Positions 1 to 8,573 of a stretch of DNA of 64,000 bases are shown here, one piece after another (position 1 is the first letter of the stretch; the number at the start of each line of letters is the position of its first letter). Source of the stretch: an uncultured Sphaerochaeta sp. (GTDB lineage: Bacteria > Spirochaetota > Spirochaetia > Sphaerochaetales > Sphaerochaetaceae); contig NZ_OY781939.1 in the NCBI RefSeq assembly GCF_963677315.1, positions 930,001-994,000 on the forward strand. The letters are read 5' to 3'. Below the pieces are notes generated by a model. That model was not told the origin of the DNA, made no database searches, and was given only the letters and a program-made list of their open reading frames with translations. The position numbers were made by a program, and so were the translations under genes.

Positions 1-488
1 GGGTGATGAAAGAAGCACTTATGCTGATTGACTCCCATCACAGCAGAATCTATGCAGACAATGTCATCGCTCCTGACTATATCTATCCTTCCCAGATATC
101 ATGGTACCGTTGGGTGGAAGACGGACTGGGTGATATCCCCTTATATGCCTTTACCCATATTCCATTACCCGAATTCTCATTGCTTTGGGAGAGTGGAACA
201 GCAAAGGGGGTGAAACTTGATAAGATTGTCAATGTACCGCTGGAAAACAGTGGCTTATTTGCTGCCATGCAAGAGAGAGGAAACACGGTGGCTGTTTTCA
301 GTGGCCATGACCATTTGAACGATTTTCATGGAGTTTGGGATTCCATAGGTTTACACTACGGCAGAAGTGCAAGCTATGGGTCCTATGGATCCAGAGACCA
401 CGCAAAAGGACTGAAAACCATCACGCTCTATGCTGATGATACTCCCTATATGGTCCAGACCTATACCGTGGACCAGTGGGGGTTATAG
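1..488 (+). CDS. Calcineurin-like metallophosphoesterase, C-terminal part (cut by window edge)
   Basis: The reading frame is open at the left edge, so only the last ~160 residues are visible. They carry two late metal-ligand motifs of the metallophosphoesterase fold: a histidine in FTHIPLPEF and the GHDHLNDF block. The spacing and wording resemble Dcr2/purple-acid-phosphatase-like enzymes that hydrolyse phosphomonoesters or diesters with a two-metal centre. The N-terminal metal motifs and any signal peptide lie outside the window, so location and substrate are unknown. The downstream DUF2804 gene starts 12 bases after the stop and is probably co-transcribed. Confidence 0.72.
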   Translation, partial: VMKEALMLIDSHHSRIYADNVIAPDYIYPSQISWYRWVEDGLGDIPLYAFTHIPLPEFSLLWESGTAKGVKLDKIVNVPLENSGLFAAMQERGNTVAVFSGHDHLNDFHGVWDSIGLHYGRSASYGSYGSRDHAKGLKTITLYADDTPYMVQTYTVDQWGL

Positions 489-499
489 GAGGAACAGCG

Positions 500-1540
500 A
501 TGGAACACGAAGTAACGCAGAAGCAGGACCTACTCAACAAGAAGGGACGTATCAAGGAAGAAGGTTGGGCTCGCCATCCGCTTTGGCGCTACGACCGGTC
601 ATTCATAAAGGGCGGGCGTCTCAGGATCAAGGAGTGGGATTACTACGCAGTTATCAATACAGAAAAACGCTATGCAGTCACAGCTACCATCAGTGACCTA
701 GGGTATGCAGCGCTCTTTGCTATCAGCTATATCGATTTTGATCGAAAAGCTGTAAGCCAGACTGATGCACTCCGCTTTTTCCCCCTTGGAAAGATTGGCC
801 TGAGTGCTTCCAGCACTGATGACAACCAAGTTTCCTGGTCAAACACCAACTTGCGGCTTGCCTTTATCAAGAAGGGAACACAACGGCACTTGATGGTTGC
901 ATGCCCTTCCCTCGTGCTTCCTGATGGAAGTGTAGGTCTCGACTTCGATATAGTCCTCACCCAAGAACTGGAATCAGAGAGCCTGAATATCGCAACCAGC
1001 TGGAGTGAACAGCGTAAGGCGTTCTATCTCAACGAGAAGGTCAACTGCCTCCCTGCCAAGGGAAATATTCGAAGGGGTATGGAAAGTGAGGAATTACTCA
1101 GGGGGGAAGCATGGGGTGTCCTTGACTGGGGACGTGGGCGCTGGACCTATACAAACACCTGGTACTGGGCGAGTGTCTCTGCATTGGTGGAGAATGTTCC
1201 TTTCGGCTTGAACCTTGGCTATGGGTTTTCTGACAGAAGCTCTGCGAGTGAGAATGCCCTCTTCTATGATGGCAAGATACATAAGCTCGGCACGGTAGAG
1301 TTTGTATTCTCAAGGGAAGATCTTGGCAAGGCTTGGAGAGTCAAGGACGACCAAGGCAGGCTCAACATGGTATTCACCCCGGTGGTTGACCGCTCCAGCA
1401 ATACCAATTTTGTGGTGATTCAATCCAAGCAACACCAGCTGTTCGGGTATTTTAGCGGTACCTGTATTCTTGATGATGGCTCTGAAATTGCAATCAAGGA
1501 GGTCCCTGGGTTTGCAGAAGAGGTCTACAATCGATGGTAG
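500..1540 (+). CDS. DUF2804 family protein
   Basis: 346 residues of unknown biochemical function. The sequence matches my memory of the DUF2804 family: an N-terminal stretch rich in charged residues (LLNKKGRIKEEGWAR), then a long beta-rich body with WGVLDWGRGRWTYTN, an aromatic motif typical of the family. There is no signal peptide or membrane segment, so it is probably cytoplasmic. The start is the ATG at 500, preceded by AGGA(G)GAAC. An in-frame GTG at 476 is less likely because it overlaps the upstream gene and has no ribosome site. It lies 12 bases after the phosphoesterase. Confidence 0.75.
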   Translation: MEHEVTQKQDLLNKKGRIKEEGWARHPLWRYDRSFIKGGRLRIKEWDYYAVINTEKRYAVTATISDLGYAALFAISYIDFDRKAVSQTDALRFFPLGKIGLSASSTDDNQVSWSNTNLRLAFIKKGTQRHLMVACPSLVLPDGSVGLDFDIVLTQELESESLNIATSWSEQRKAFYLNEKVNCLPAKGNIRRGMESEELLRGEAWGVLDWGRGRWTYTNTWYWASVSALVENVPFGLNLGYGFSDRSSASENALFYDGKIHKLGTVEFVFSREDLGKAWRVKDDQGRLNMVFTPVVDRSSNTNFVVIQSKQHQLFGYFSGTCILDDGSEIAIKEVPGFAEEVYNRW

Positions 1541-1670
1541 GGCTTTTTCCATAATTCGGATGTGTATGTCTTGCAAGAACTTGTTCATTTGTATAAACTG
1601 AGGAAGTTGTATTGCATGTCTCGGTATTTAACCGATAATCCACTCATACATTAACATTATCAGGAGTTCC

Positions 1671-3542
1671 ATGTCAGAGTTATTAAGCTTTGCGGACCTA
1701 GGACTGTCCGCTCAAACCATTGCCGCCGTCAAATCCAAGGGATTTGAAGAACCAACAAAGATCCAAGCAGCGTGTATTCCATTGCTTCTCAAGGATCAGG
1801 TTGATGTCATCGGCCAGGCACAAACCGGAACCGGCAAAACCGCCGCTTTCGGTCTCCCCATTCTAGAAATCGTAGACCCTTCTGTAAGGCAGGTCCAGGC
1901 ACTTATCCTCGCTCCCACGAGAGAGTTGGCTGTTCAGGTTGCCGAAGAGATTAATTCTCTGAAGGGAGATCGTCATTTGGAAATCGCCGCTGTCTATGGA
2001 GGAGCCTCCATGGACTTACAGCTCAGAAAGCTACGCCGAGGTGTCCACGTAGTTGTCGGTACCCCCGGTCGTATCCTCGACCACCTCAGAAGAGGTTCTC
2101 TCAAGCTGGATCAGCTGAAGTTCGTTGTTTTGGACGAAGCTGATGAGATGCTTGATATGGGATTTGTCGAGGATATTGAGGAAGTATTGAAGCAGACTCC
2201 GGAAAACAAGCGGATGCTCTGTTTCTCTGCTACCATGCCCGCCCCTATCCAGCGTCTTGCCGGGAGGTTCATGCATGAGCCTCAAATGGTAAAGATCAAG
2301 CAGGAGACCCCAACCAGTGATCTCACCGACCAGATTTACGTTGAGGTAAGAGAGTCGGACAAGTTTGAAGCGTTGACCCGTATCATCGATATGGAAGAGA
2401 GCTTCTACGGAATTGTCTTCTGCAGGACCAAGGTCCAATGTGATGAAATCGGCCGCAAGCTGATGGATCGCGGGTATGACGCTGAACCATTGCATGGTGA
2501 TCTCTCCCAGAAACAGAGAGAAAACATCCTGCACAAAATGCGGGACAGATCGATCAGCATCATCGTCGCCACTGATGTGGCTGCCCGTGGTATCGACATC
2601 TCTGACCTCACCCATGTTATCAACTTCTCTCTCCCTGAAGATCCCGAAGCTTACATCCACCGTATCGGAAGAACAGGTAGAGCAGGAAAGAGTGGAATTG
2701 CCATCACCTTTGTAGGGCCCAGGGAGTTCAGACGGTTCAGCTTCATACAGAAGGTATCAAAATCAGAAATTCGACGTGAGTCAGTTCCTGATGCAAATGA
2801 TATCATTGAGACCAAGCGAACAAGAATCATCAGTCAGCTCTCTGCCATTACTACGGAGGAGGGACAGGAAAGTCCTTTCCTTACCATTGCAGAACAGCTC
2901 TTGGAGGACAAGCGTCCTGAGGAAGTGGTAGCTTCCTTGCTTGACCACTTCTATAAGGATGAGTTGGATGTATCGAAGTATCAACACATCTCTTCGGGAA
3001 GAAATGAACGCGGTCCGAGGGAACAGCGCAGTGAAGATAATGGTTTCACCCGTCTCTTTATCGCTCGCGGTAGAAAAGATGGTCTGGACAAGCGTAGGCT
3101 CGTTGACTATTTGATTGAACAGGTTGGAGCTGAGGACCGTGACATCCAGAATGTAACGGTCAGGGATGATTTCTCCTTCGTCAGTGCTCCACTGCAGGTT
3201 GCGGAGCGTATCTTGCAGACGTTCAGCTCTGTGGGTTCAGAAGGCAAGCCGATCATCACCCGAGCGAAACCGGACAACCCGAATGGGAAGCACCTCTCCG
3301 GAAGAAGAGGCGACCGCTATGATGATCGTCCCAGTTCTCCTGATCGAAGAAGCTCCGGCAGACGTCCTCGCAGAAGCAATGATGATTATCAGCCGTATGG
3401 AAGGGATTCCTATGGCGGCGGTGATGATTATTACTCCCGACCTAGTAATTTCCAGGATGACCGCTCTGGCCGTTCCCATGGGAAATACAGTGCACCTAAA
3501 GGGAAAAAAGGCTCCCGCCCTAAGAAGCGGTACCGAGACTAA
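1671..3542 (+). CDS. deaD: DEAD-box ATP-dependent RNA helicase with DbpA-type RNA-binding domain (DeaD/CsdA-like)
   Basis: 623 residues, close to the length of E. coli DeaD. The helicase core has the Q-motif phenylalanine/glutamine region, Walker A AQTGTGKT (~50-57), PTRELA, TPGR, the DEAD box at ~155-158, SAT, and HRIGRTGRAG at ~330. After a linker, residues ~460-530 form a DbpA-type RNA-binding domain (TRLFIARGRKDGLDKRRLVD). The last ~75 residues are an Arg/Gly/Asp/Tyr-rich basic tail typical of RNA helicases. It unwinds RNA in the cytoplasm, most likely in ribosome assembly or cold adaptation. The start has AGGAG four bases upstream. A second protein with a DbpA-type domain lies at 35836. 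Confidence 0.95.
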   Translation: MSELLSFADLGLSAQTIAAVKSKGFEEPTKIQAACIPLLLKDQVDVIGQAQTGTGKTAAFGLPILEIVDPSVRQVQALILAPTRELAVQVAEEINSLKGDRHLEIAAVYGGASMDLQLRKLRRGVHVVVGTPGRILDHLRRGSLKLDQLKFVVLDEADEMLDMGFVEDIEEVLKQTPENKRMLCFSATMPAPIQRLAGRFMHEPQMVKIKQETPTSDLTDQIYVEVRESDKFEALTRIIDMEESFYGIVFCRTKVQCDEIGRKLMDRGYDAEPLHGDLSQKQRENILHKMRDRSISIIVATDVAARGIDISDLTHVINFSLPEDPEAYIHRIGRTGRAGKSGIAITFVGPREFRRFSFIQKVSKSEIRRESVPDANDIIETKRTRIISQLSAITTEEGQESPFLTIAEQLLEDKRPEEVVASLLDHFYKDELDVSKYQHISSGRNERGPREQRSEDNGFTRLFIARGRKDGLDKRRLVDYLIEQVGAEDRDIQNVTVRDDFSFVSAPLQVAERILQTFSSVGSEGKPIITRAKPDNPNGKHLSGRRGDRYDDRPSSPDRRSSGRRPRRSNDDYQPYGRDSYGGGDDYYSRPSNFQDDRSGRSHGKYSAPKGKKGSRPKKRYRD

Positions 3543-3550
3543 TTAATATA

Positions 3551-3580
3551 CACCCACTTGTACTTCCAAGTGGGTGTTTC
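3551..3580 (+). terminator. Rho-independent terminator after the helicase gene
   Basis: A perfect 9-bp stem (CACCCACTT / AAGTGGGTG) with an 8-base loop, followed by TTTC, begins 8 bases after the helicase stop codon. The T-tract is short, so termination may be incomplete. Confidence 0.75.
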
Positions 3581-3629
3581 ACCTGTTCTTCCATGCTATA
3601 CTGGTAGGCCGAATTGAGTTTGGAGTGGT

Positions 3630-6035
3630 ATGAAATTCGATTTTCTTTCCTTTGTTGGCAAGCATAGCAAAATCACCTTGGCTCTCGTTCTCTTGGTGAC
3701 CGTATTTTTCGGCTATCATGCAGCCCATTTGCAGCTTGATGCTGATTACGTCACCTTAATGAATGAAAGCAAAACCCCCTCCTTGTATCAAGGAGGAGAA
3801 GGCCCGTACGTTCCTCCCGTGCAGGGTTCTCTCATCGAAGATACAACAGTCCCAGAAACCATGCAGCTTGAGACTGACATGCTTGGGAATCATCTCATCG
3901 CTGATATTTCCGCAGGCACTCCAGAGGAAGAACCACCCTATACAACGACCTATCTTGTGTTGGTGGAGAGCGAGAGGCTGTTCGAAGCGGAGACGCTTAC
4001 TATCATCAGCAACACAATGGAGCAATTGGATGCCACCGAGTACCTGGGAAACAAGTTCTCCGTACTCGATTTCGTGACATTGGAGAAGAAGGGCACCAGA
4101 CTTATGAGTGTCCCCTTCGCATCCAAGGATACGTGGGATGAAGCCGATGCCCAAATGCTTAGACAGCGAATAGAAAAGGATCCCATCGTAAAGAACTACC
4201 TGGTCAGCGATGATCTGAACGGGATGCTGTTTTCCTTTGATTCAATGGCACTTACCCCAGAACAGGAGAGAGAGCTATCGGCAATGCTGGATCCCCTGCG
4301 AGATGAGGGGATGGCAGTACATATCAATGGAGGAGCGGTTATCACCAACCTCTTGATCAAGTACCTCAGCAGGGACCTCAGCATACTTCTCACCCTCTGC
4401 TTTATCGCAATCCTCATTGTGTATTACCTGAGTTTTAGGGCAAAACGAAGTGTATTGCTCCCCTTCTCCATGTCCGTCATTGGTATCATCTGGACCTTTG
4501 GTACCATGCGACTGCTCGGATATTCACTCACCATTGTCAATATCGTGACCCCCTGTATGGTACTTAACCTTGGATCTTCCTATGCCATTCACGTCATCGG
4601 AGAGTATTATACTGACTATGCGAAGGGAATGAACTCCATCGAATCCACCAAGAAAATACTCAGGACCATCTTCTTCGCCTGTCTGACGACGGTTATCGGA
4701 TTTCTTAGCCTACTGTTCTCCCAGACCCCCGCACTCAGGGAGTTTGGAATCGCTGTCGGAATCGGCGTAACCTACTGTGCAATCCTCGCTTCCACCTATC
4801 TTCCAGCTCAGCTCAGTCTGGTTGTCCCTCCCAAGAAGGCGCAGATCAGAACGTACAAGAAAGGATATCTCGCACAGCTCGTTGTGGTGATCGACAACCT
4901 CGTCAAGAAAAAATACGTACTATTTTTTCTTCTCTGGCTTGTGGTTATTGCTGGCTATGGGCTGACCAAGGACCATATTTCTGTAAACACCAATTACATG
5001 TCCTACCTACCCAAAAAGGACACATTCGCCCAGAGCTCACGCCACTTTGCCCAGAAGATGGGAGGAGACACTCCCTATATCATCACCATAGAGGCCCCCG
5101 AGGGTACAGAGCAATTCTTCCTCCAAAGCGAAAACCTATCTCAAGTATATGCTTTTGAACAGGCTATTCGTGCAGAACTACCTGATGTTCGGCAGATTCT
5201 CTCATTTGCAAGCTATGTAAGCTTTGCCAATGAGGTGTACAGTGGGGAAGCAGGCATCCCCTCCTCCAGAGGGTTACTGAACCTCATCAATCGCATGATT
5301 ATCCTGATGAGCAACCAGAATGATGATAATTTGGGAGCTATACTCAATCCTGAAGGAACCAAACTTACCATCTTCCTACAGAACTATGACTCTGTGGACA
5401 AGGATCTCATGACCATTTCCAGTTCCACCCGTATTGAAGAGGGCGTAAAGCGTTTGCTTCCACTTCTGCCTAACGGTACTCAGGTGACCCTGGGAGGAGA
5501 ACCACACAAGGTGATTCACTTCTCCTCAACCTTGCTCTCAGACCAGAGCAAGAGCACCTATGCCAGTTACATATTGGTATTTCTTGTGGTTCTGTTGGCC
5601 TTCAAATCACTCTCCCTGGCTTTTTATGCACTTATTCCTATTCTCACAGGGGTTATGGCAAACTACGTCTTCATGTACTTCTTCAATATCCCGTTCGACA
5701 TGATCACGGTAAGTTTTGCAGCCGTGGCTGTAGGGGCAGGAATCGATGATGCAATCCACTTCCTCATACGGTACAAGAACAAGCTTGCTGAAGGGAAGCA
5801 GTCGATTGAGGTTATGTTGTCTGAGACAATCAAGGAGACAGGGCGGCCCATCATCCTCACTACCCTGTCCATTGTTGCTGGAATGATGATGTTCCTCTTT
5901 GCCAGCTATACCCCGGTACGTTACTTCGGAAGCCTGATGAGTATTGCCCTACTCAACTGTATGCTTGCCACCTTGGTGGTTATGCCCTCGGTTATTACGC
6001 TTACCACACGTATCAAGCGTCGTCTCGCACACTGA
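3630..6035 (+). CDS. MMPL/RND-family transporter
   Basis: 801 residues with the two-fold layout of RND/MMPL proteins: TM1 near the N-terminus (~15-35), a large periplasmic loop, a first membrane bundle (~245-405), TM7 (~430-448), a second periplasmic loop, and a second bundle (~645-795). The second bundle has GAGIDDAIHFLIRYK, the conserved region with acidic residues used for proton-driven transport. The family exports lipids, hydrophobic compounds or hopanoids. The cargo cannot be read from the sequence, although the two flanking glycolipid-type glycosyltransferases make a lipid plausible. The start is ATG with GGAG four bases upstream. The 3' end overlaps the convergent glycosyltransferase by 87 bases. 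Confidence 0.9.
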   Translation: MKFDFLSFVGKHSKITLALVLLVTVFFGYHAAHLQLDADYVTLMNESKTPSLYQGGEGPYVPPVQGSLIEDTTVPETMQLETDMLGNHLIADISAGTPEEEPPYTTTYLVLVESERLFEAETLTIISNTMEQLDATEYLGNKFSVLDFVTLEKKGTRLMSVPFASKDTWDEADAQMLRQRIEKDPIVKNYLVSDDLNGMLFSFDSMALTPEQERELSAMLDPLRDEGMAVHINGGAVITNLLIKYLSRDLSILLTLCFIAILIVYYLSFRAKRSVLLPFSMSVIGIIWTFGTMRLLGYSLTIVNIVTPCMVLNLGSSYAIHVIGEYYTDYAKGMNSIESTKKILRTIFFACLTTVIGFLSLLFSQTPALREFGIAVGIGVTYCAILASTYLPAQLSLVVPPKKAQIRTYKKGYLAQLVVVIDNLVKKKYVLFFLLWLVVIAGYGLTKDHISVNTNYMSYLPKKDTFAQSSRHFAQKMGGDTPYIITIEAPEGTEQFFLQSENLSQVYAFEQAIRAELPDVRQILSFASYVSFANEVYSGEAGIPSSRGLLNLINRMIILMSNQNDDNLGAILNPEGTKLTIFLQNYDSVDKDLMTISSSTRIEEGVKRLLPLLPNGTQVTLGGEPHKVIHFSSTLLSDQSKSTYASYILVFLVVLLAFKSLSLAFYALIPILTGVMANYVFMYFFNIPFDMITVSFAAVAVGAGIDDAIHFLIRYKNKLAEGKQSIEVMLSETIKETGRPIILTTLSIVAGMMMFLFASYTPVRYFGSLMSIALLNCMLATLVVMPSVITLTTRIKRRLAH

Positions 6036-7154
6036 GACCAAGGAATTTGCCCAGCAGGCAAGTGAGAAACGCTCACTTGCCTGTTTTGATCTCTCTCCCA
6101 TTTCCTTTCTTTTCTGCTTGTCAGAAACCATGACAGCAAGTGCGTTTACAAACGAATGACTCTCATCACAGATATATCCACACCCTTCATCCTCGACTGA
6201 AAACCCCAAGCTATGATCTTCACGTAGAACTACCGGAAGCGAGCTCGCCATCGCTTCCACAAAACCAAGACCTTGAGATTCGCGAACAGAGGAGGAGATG
6301 AATACATCTGAGATTCTATAATACAGATGGACATTTTCTGCAGGAACCGCTCCCGCAAATACCACAAGGCCTTCCAATCCCAAATCAGCGACCTGCTTTT
6401 TCAGGCTCTCTTCCTTTGGCCCCCCACCTACCAGAAGTAGTCTTGCCGATGGTTCAAGAAAGGAGAGGAGAAAGAAGTCATCAATGCTCTGGTTCACTCG
6501 TTTCTCGCTGGATAGTCGACATACGGAGACCAGGATGCAATGTTCCTTGGAGAAACCAAAACTGGCGCGTAATGAAGCAATTTCTTCGATTCCAAGTGGA
6601 CGCTGAAAACCTTCCAGGTCAATGCCACTGGGAAGGACAACAATTGGTTGCTTTACATGGTAGCGCTCCAGCATATGACTGTGAGAAAGGGATGGACTGA
6701 TCAGAAGATTACAATAGCGTACCCGTCTCTTTACGATGGTTGCCATCATGGTATCCCAGAGTGTATGCCGAATACGGCGAGAAGCATCGTAGCGGGTAAA
6801 ATCAGTATGGCAGGTGTGGATCAGTGGTATATTCAGTGCTTCTGAGATTCTTCTTGCCCAACCCATGGTAATAAACTCATTGTTTGAGTGTACAATGTCG
6901 GGCTTCCAGGAGAGGATGTCATCAAGAAGAGGATCACGATAGGAAAAGGTCAACTGGGAATCCCTGAGAGGTTGTATCCGGCTTCCCTTCATGTAATAGA
7001 CCCCACCTGTATACGAGGAGGCAGGAGATTTTCCTATGGTGAGCAAACGTACTTCATGACCAAGCTGGCCAAGCATGTTTTGTTCATTTACCACTACGGT
7101 CGTAACACCGGTAATATGCGGTAGATAAAAATCTGTAGTGATAAGAATTTTCAC
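5949..7154 (-). CDS. GT4-family glycosyltransferase (diacylglycerol alpha-glycosyltransferase-like)
   Basis: 401 residues with the GT-B fold of family 4. The N-terminus (ITTDFYLPHITGVTTVV) is the typical acceptor-side start. SVCRLSSEKRVN and LLVGGGP mark the nucleotide-sugar domain, and RESQGLGFVEAM carries the E-x7-E catalytic motif. It resembles bacterial alpha-monoglucosyldiacylglycerol synthases and PimA-like mannosyltransferases, which work on the cytoplasmic face of the membrane. The start is GTG at 7154 with GGAG upstream. The last ~29 codons overlap the convergent MMPL gene, and the frame also contains that gene's terminator hairpin. It is divergent from another lipid-type glycosyltransferase at 7272. 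Confidence 0.87.
   Translation of the reverse strand: MKILITTDFYLPHITGVTTVVVNEQNMLGQLGHEVRLLTIGKSPASSYTGGVYYMKGSRIQPLRDSQLTFSYRDPLLDDILSWKPDIVHSNNEFITMGWARRISEALNIPLIHTCHTDFTRYDASRRIRHTLWDTMMATIVKRRVRYCNLLISPSLSHSHMLERYHVKQPIVVLPSGIDLEGFQRPLGIEEIASLRASFGFSKEHCILVSVCRLSSEKRVNQSIDDFFLLSFLEPSARLLLVGGGPKEESLKKQVADLGLEGLVVFAGAVPAENVHLYYRISDVFISSSVRESQGLGFVEAMASSLPVVLREDHSLGFSVEDEGCGYICDESHSFVNALAVMVSDKQKRKEMGERSKQASERFSLACWANSLVSVCETTLDTCGKRNNRGHNHQGGKHTVE
6055..6087 (+). terminator. Rho-independent terminator of the MMPL gene, inside an opposite-strand coding region
   Basis: A perfect 12-bp stem (CAGGCAAGTGAG / CTCACTTGCCTG, 6055-6066 and 6072-6083) with a 5-base AAACG loop is followed by TTTT and a T-rich stretch. 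It begins 20 bases after the MMPL stop codon. On the other strand the same bases encode the C-terminal region ASERFSLACW of the GT4 enzyme. Confidence 0.85.
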
Positions 7155-7236
7155 CCAGAACGCTCCTGTACCCCATGATACCGCGTACCTATCTAGGACG
7201 CAAGCAAGAGAAATATCGTAAAGACAGTTTCTCTAC

Positions 7237-7265
7237 TTGTCCCAGTCCAGTTTTTACCCTATTCT
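7237..7265 (+). promoter_or_regulatory. Predicted promoter giving a leaderless GT28-type glycosyltransferase mRNA
   Basis: TTGTCC (7237-7242), a 17-base spacer and TATTCT (7260-7265), then six bases to the ATG at 7272. No Shine-Dalgarno sequence lies between, so the transcript should start at or next to the start codon. Confidence 0.6.
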
Positions 7266-7271
7266 TGACGC

Positions 7272-8417
7272 ATGCACATAGCATTTTTATACGTCGATGC
7301 AGGGAAAGGCCACATCACCCCTGCGAAAGCTTTGAGCGATGCCGCGCTCAGGCTGGGCCATACCACCGTTGTTGCTGATTTATTTGAAACAGTCAATGCC
7401 CCTATCGTCAATTGGATGAGTAAATCCAACTGGCGGTTGATGTTGCATTTTCCTCGTCTCGAGGCATTCATCGATCCCAAGCAGGACTCCTGGTTCAATG
7501 CAAGGCTATTCCGATTCTTGGGGACACACAGCCATGCAATGAAGGACTTCAAAGCATGGTACGATGCAAATACCCCTGACTGTATTGTTGTTGCTCACTT
7601 CCTCGCAGGATCTCTCATTCAACCAATCGTAGCAAAATTGGGGTTACCTGTACCAGTCTTCGAATATTCCACCGATGTGGTATTCACCCCTAGGATAGGA
7701 ATAAATTCTGCATTGGACCGATTTTATATCTGTACCCACTTGGGAAAAGAACTTGCCATGGAGTTCGGACAAGAGGAAAAAACGATTTCCATCTGTCCAT
7801 TTCCTTTGAAAACACAGATGATGCACACCGAAATTCCTGAGAAACAACAGGCTAGAAAAAACCTAGGTATGCTGGACCGTTTTACAGTCTTGCTCAATCT
7901 TGGGGGAGAAGGCATTGGAACAACCGATTTCCTTGAGGAGGTACAAAAAAGAAACCTCGATTGGCAAATCATCACCGTGGGAACACTCAGCAGTAGCACG
8001 AAATTGCAGTACAAGCGTTTCAGAGAAAAATATCCATCCTTTCCCCTCTATACCCCTGGCTTTGTTGATAATATCCAGGACTATATCTGTGCCTGTGATG
8101 TACAGGCGGGGAAGGCAGGGGCCAATGCATTGATGGAGTCCCTCTATCTCAAGCGTCCCTTCCTGATCTCCAGTTTGCTCTATGCCGCAAAACCCACTAC
8201 TGAGTTTTTCGAACGACATAAGGTTGGCTGGGTAGAGAACACGATCGAGAAGCAGGTTGATATCCTGCAAGCATACAGCGAGGACAGCCAGGCACAAGAG
8301 GCAATGAAGGAAGCTTTTGAAAAACTGCCTACCACTTTTGATAGTGACGCGTTTGCACAGATGATCACAGAGGACGCAGAGAGAGTTCTCCAAGAGAAAG
8401 GTGCTGATACTCAGTAA
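7272..8417 (+). CDS. MGDG synthase-like glycosyltransferase (GT28 family)
   Basis: 381 residues. The N-terminal YVDAGKGHITPAKAL matches the glycine/histidine loop at the start of MGDG synthases and processive diacylglycerol glucosyltransferases. The C-terminal half has a nucleotide-sugar domain with VLLNLGGEG and the acceptor/donor loop DVQAGKAGANALMESL, comparable to the GKxGxxTxxEA motif of GT28. The probable reaction is transfer of a hexose from a UDP-sugar to diacylglycerol or a monoglycosyl lipid at the inner face of the membrane. It is divergent from the GT4 enzyme, so together they may build a mono- or diglycosyl lipid. The substrates are inferred from family only. It has no ribosome site and is probably leaderless. 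Confidence 0.85.
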   Translation: MHIAFLYVDAGKGHITPAKALSDAALRLGHTTVVADLFETVNAPIVNWMSKSNWRLMLHFPRLEAFIDPKQDSWFNARLFRFLGTHSHAMKDFKAWYDANTPDCIVVAHFLAGSLIQPIVAKLGLPVPVFEYSTDVVFTPRIGINSALDRFYICTHLGKELAMEFGQEEKTISICPFPLKTQMMHTEIPEKQQARKNLGMLDRFTVLLNLGGEGIGTTDFLEEVQKRNLDWQIITVGTLSSSTKLQYKRFREKYPSFPLYTPGFVDNIQDYICACDVQAGKAGANALMESLYLKRPFLISSLLYAAKPTTEFFERHKVGWVENTIEKQVDILQAYSEDSQAQEAMKEAFEKLPTTFDSDAFAQMITEDAERVLQEKGADTQ

Positions 8418-8459
8418 GTAGGTTACCTCTCCTCTGCCACGTGTAATTATCGCACTCTC

Positions 8460-8489
8460 TTTACACTGATTTCCCTCATACGGTATAGT
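8460..8489 (+). promoter_or_regulatory. Predicted sigma-70 promoter for the PTS IIC-like gene
   Basis: TTTACA (8460-8465), an 18-base spacer and TATAGT (8484-8489). This would place the transcript start near 8496, about 78 bases before the ATG at 8574. Confidence 0.6.
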
Positions 8490-8507
8490 CCTACGTAACG
8501 GAGGCCT

Positions 8508-8532
8508 CGTGTAAAACCAAGGTTTGTACACG
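8508..8532. promoter_or_regulatory. Hairpin/dyad in the leader of the PTS IIC-like gene
   Basis: CGTGTAAAACC and GGTTTGTACACG form an almost perfect inverted repeat with one bulged G and only two central bases. It sits just after the predicted transcript start. There is no T-tract, so it is not a terminator. It could be an operator just downstream of the promoter or an RNA hairpin in the leader. Confidence 0.45.
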
Positions 8533-8573
8533 TGCTAAGTCATCCACCAAATCCAATCATATAGGAGCTCTCT

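Noticed and set aside
476..499. Upstream GTG start for the DUF2804 gene
   Set aside because: It overlaps the phosphoesterase gene and lacks a ribosome site. The ATG at 500 has a good one.
2031..2660. 209-codon open frame on the minus strand
   Set aside because: It is antisense to the helicase core and reflects codon bias of the conserved motifs.
7863..8531. 222-codon open frame on the minus strand
   Set aside because: It is antisense to the GT28-type glycosyltransferase and has no ribosome site or motif.
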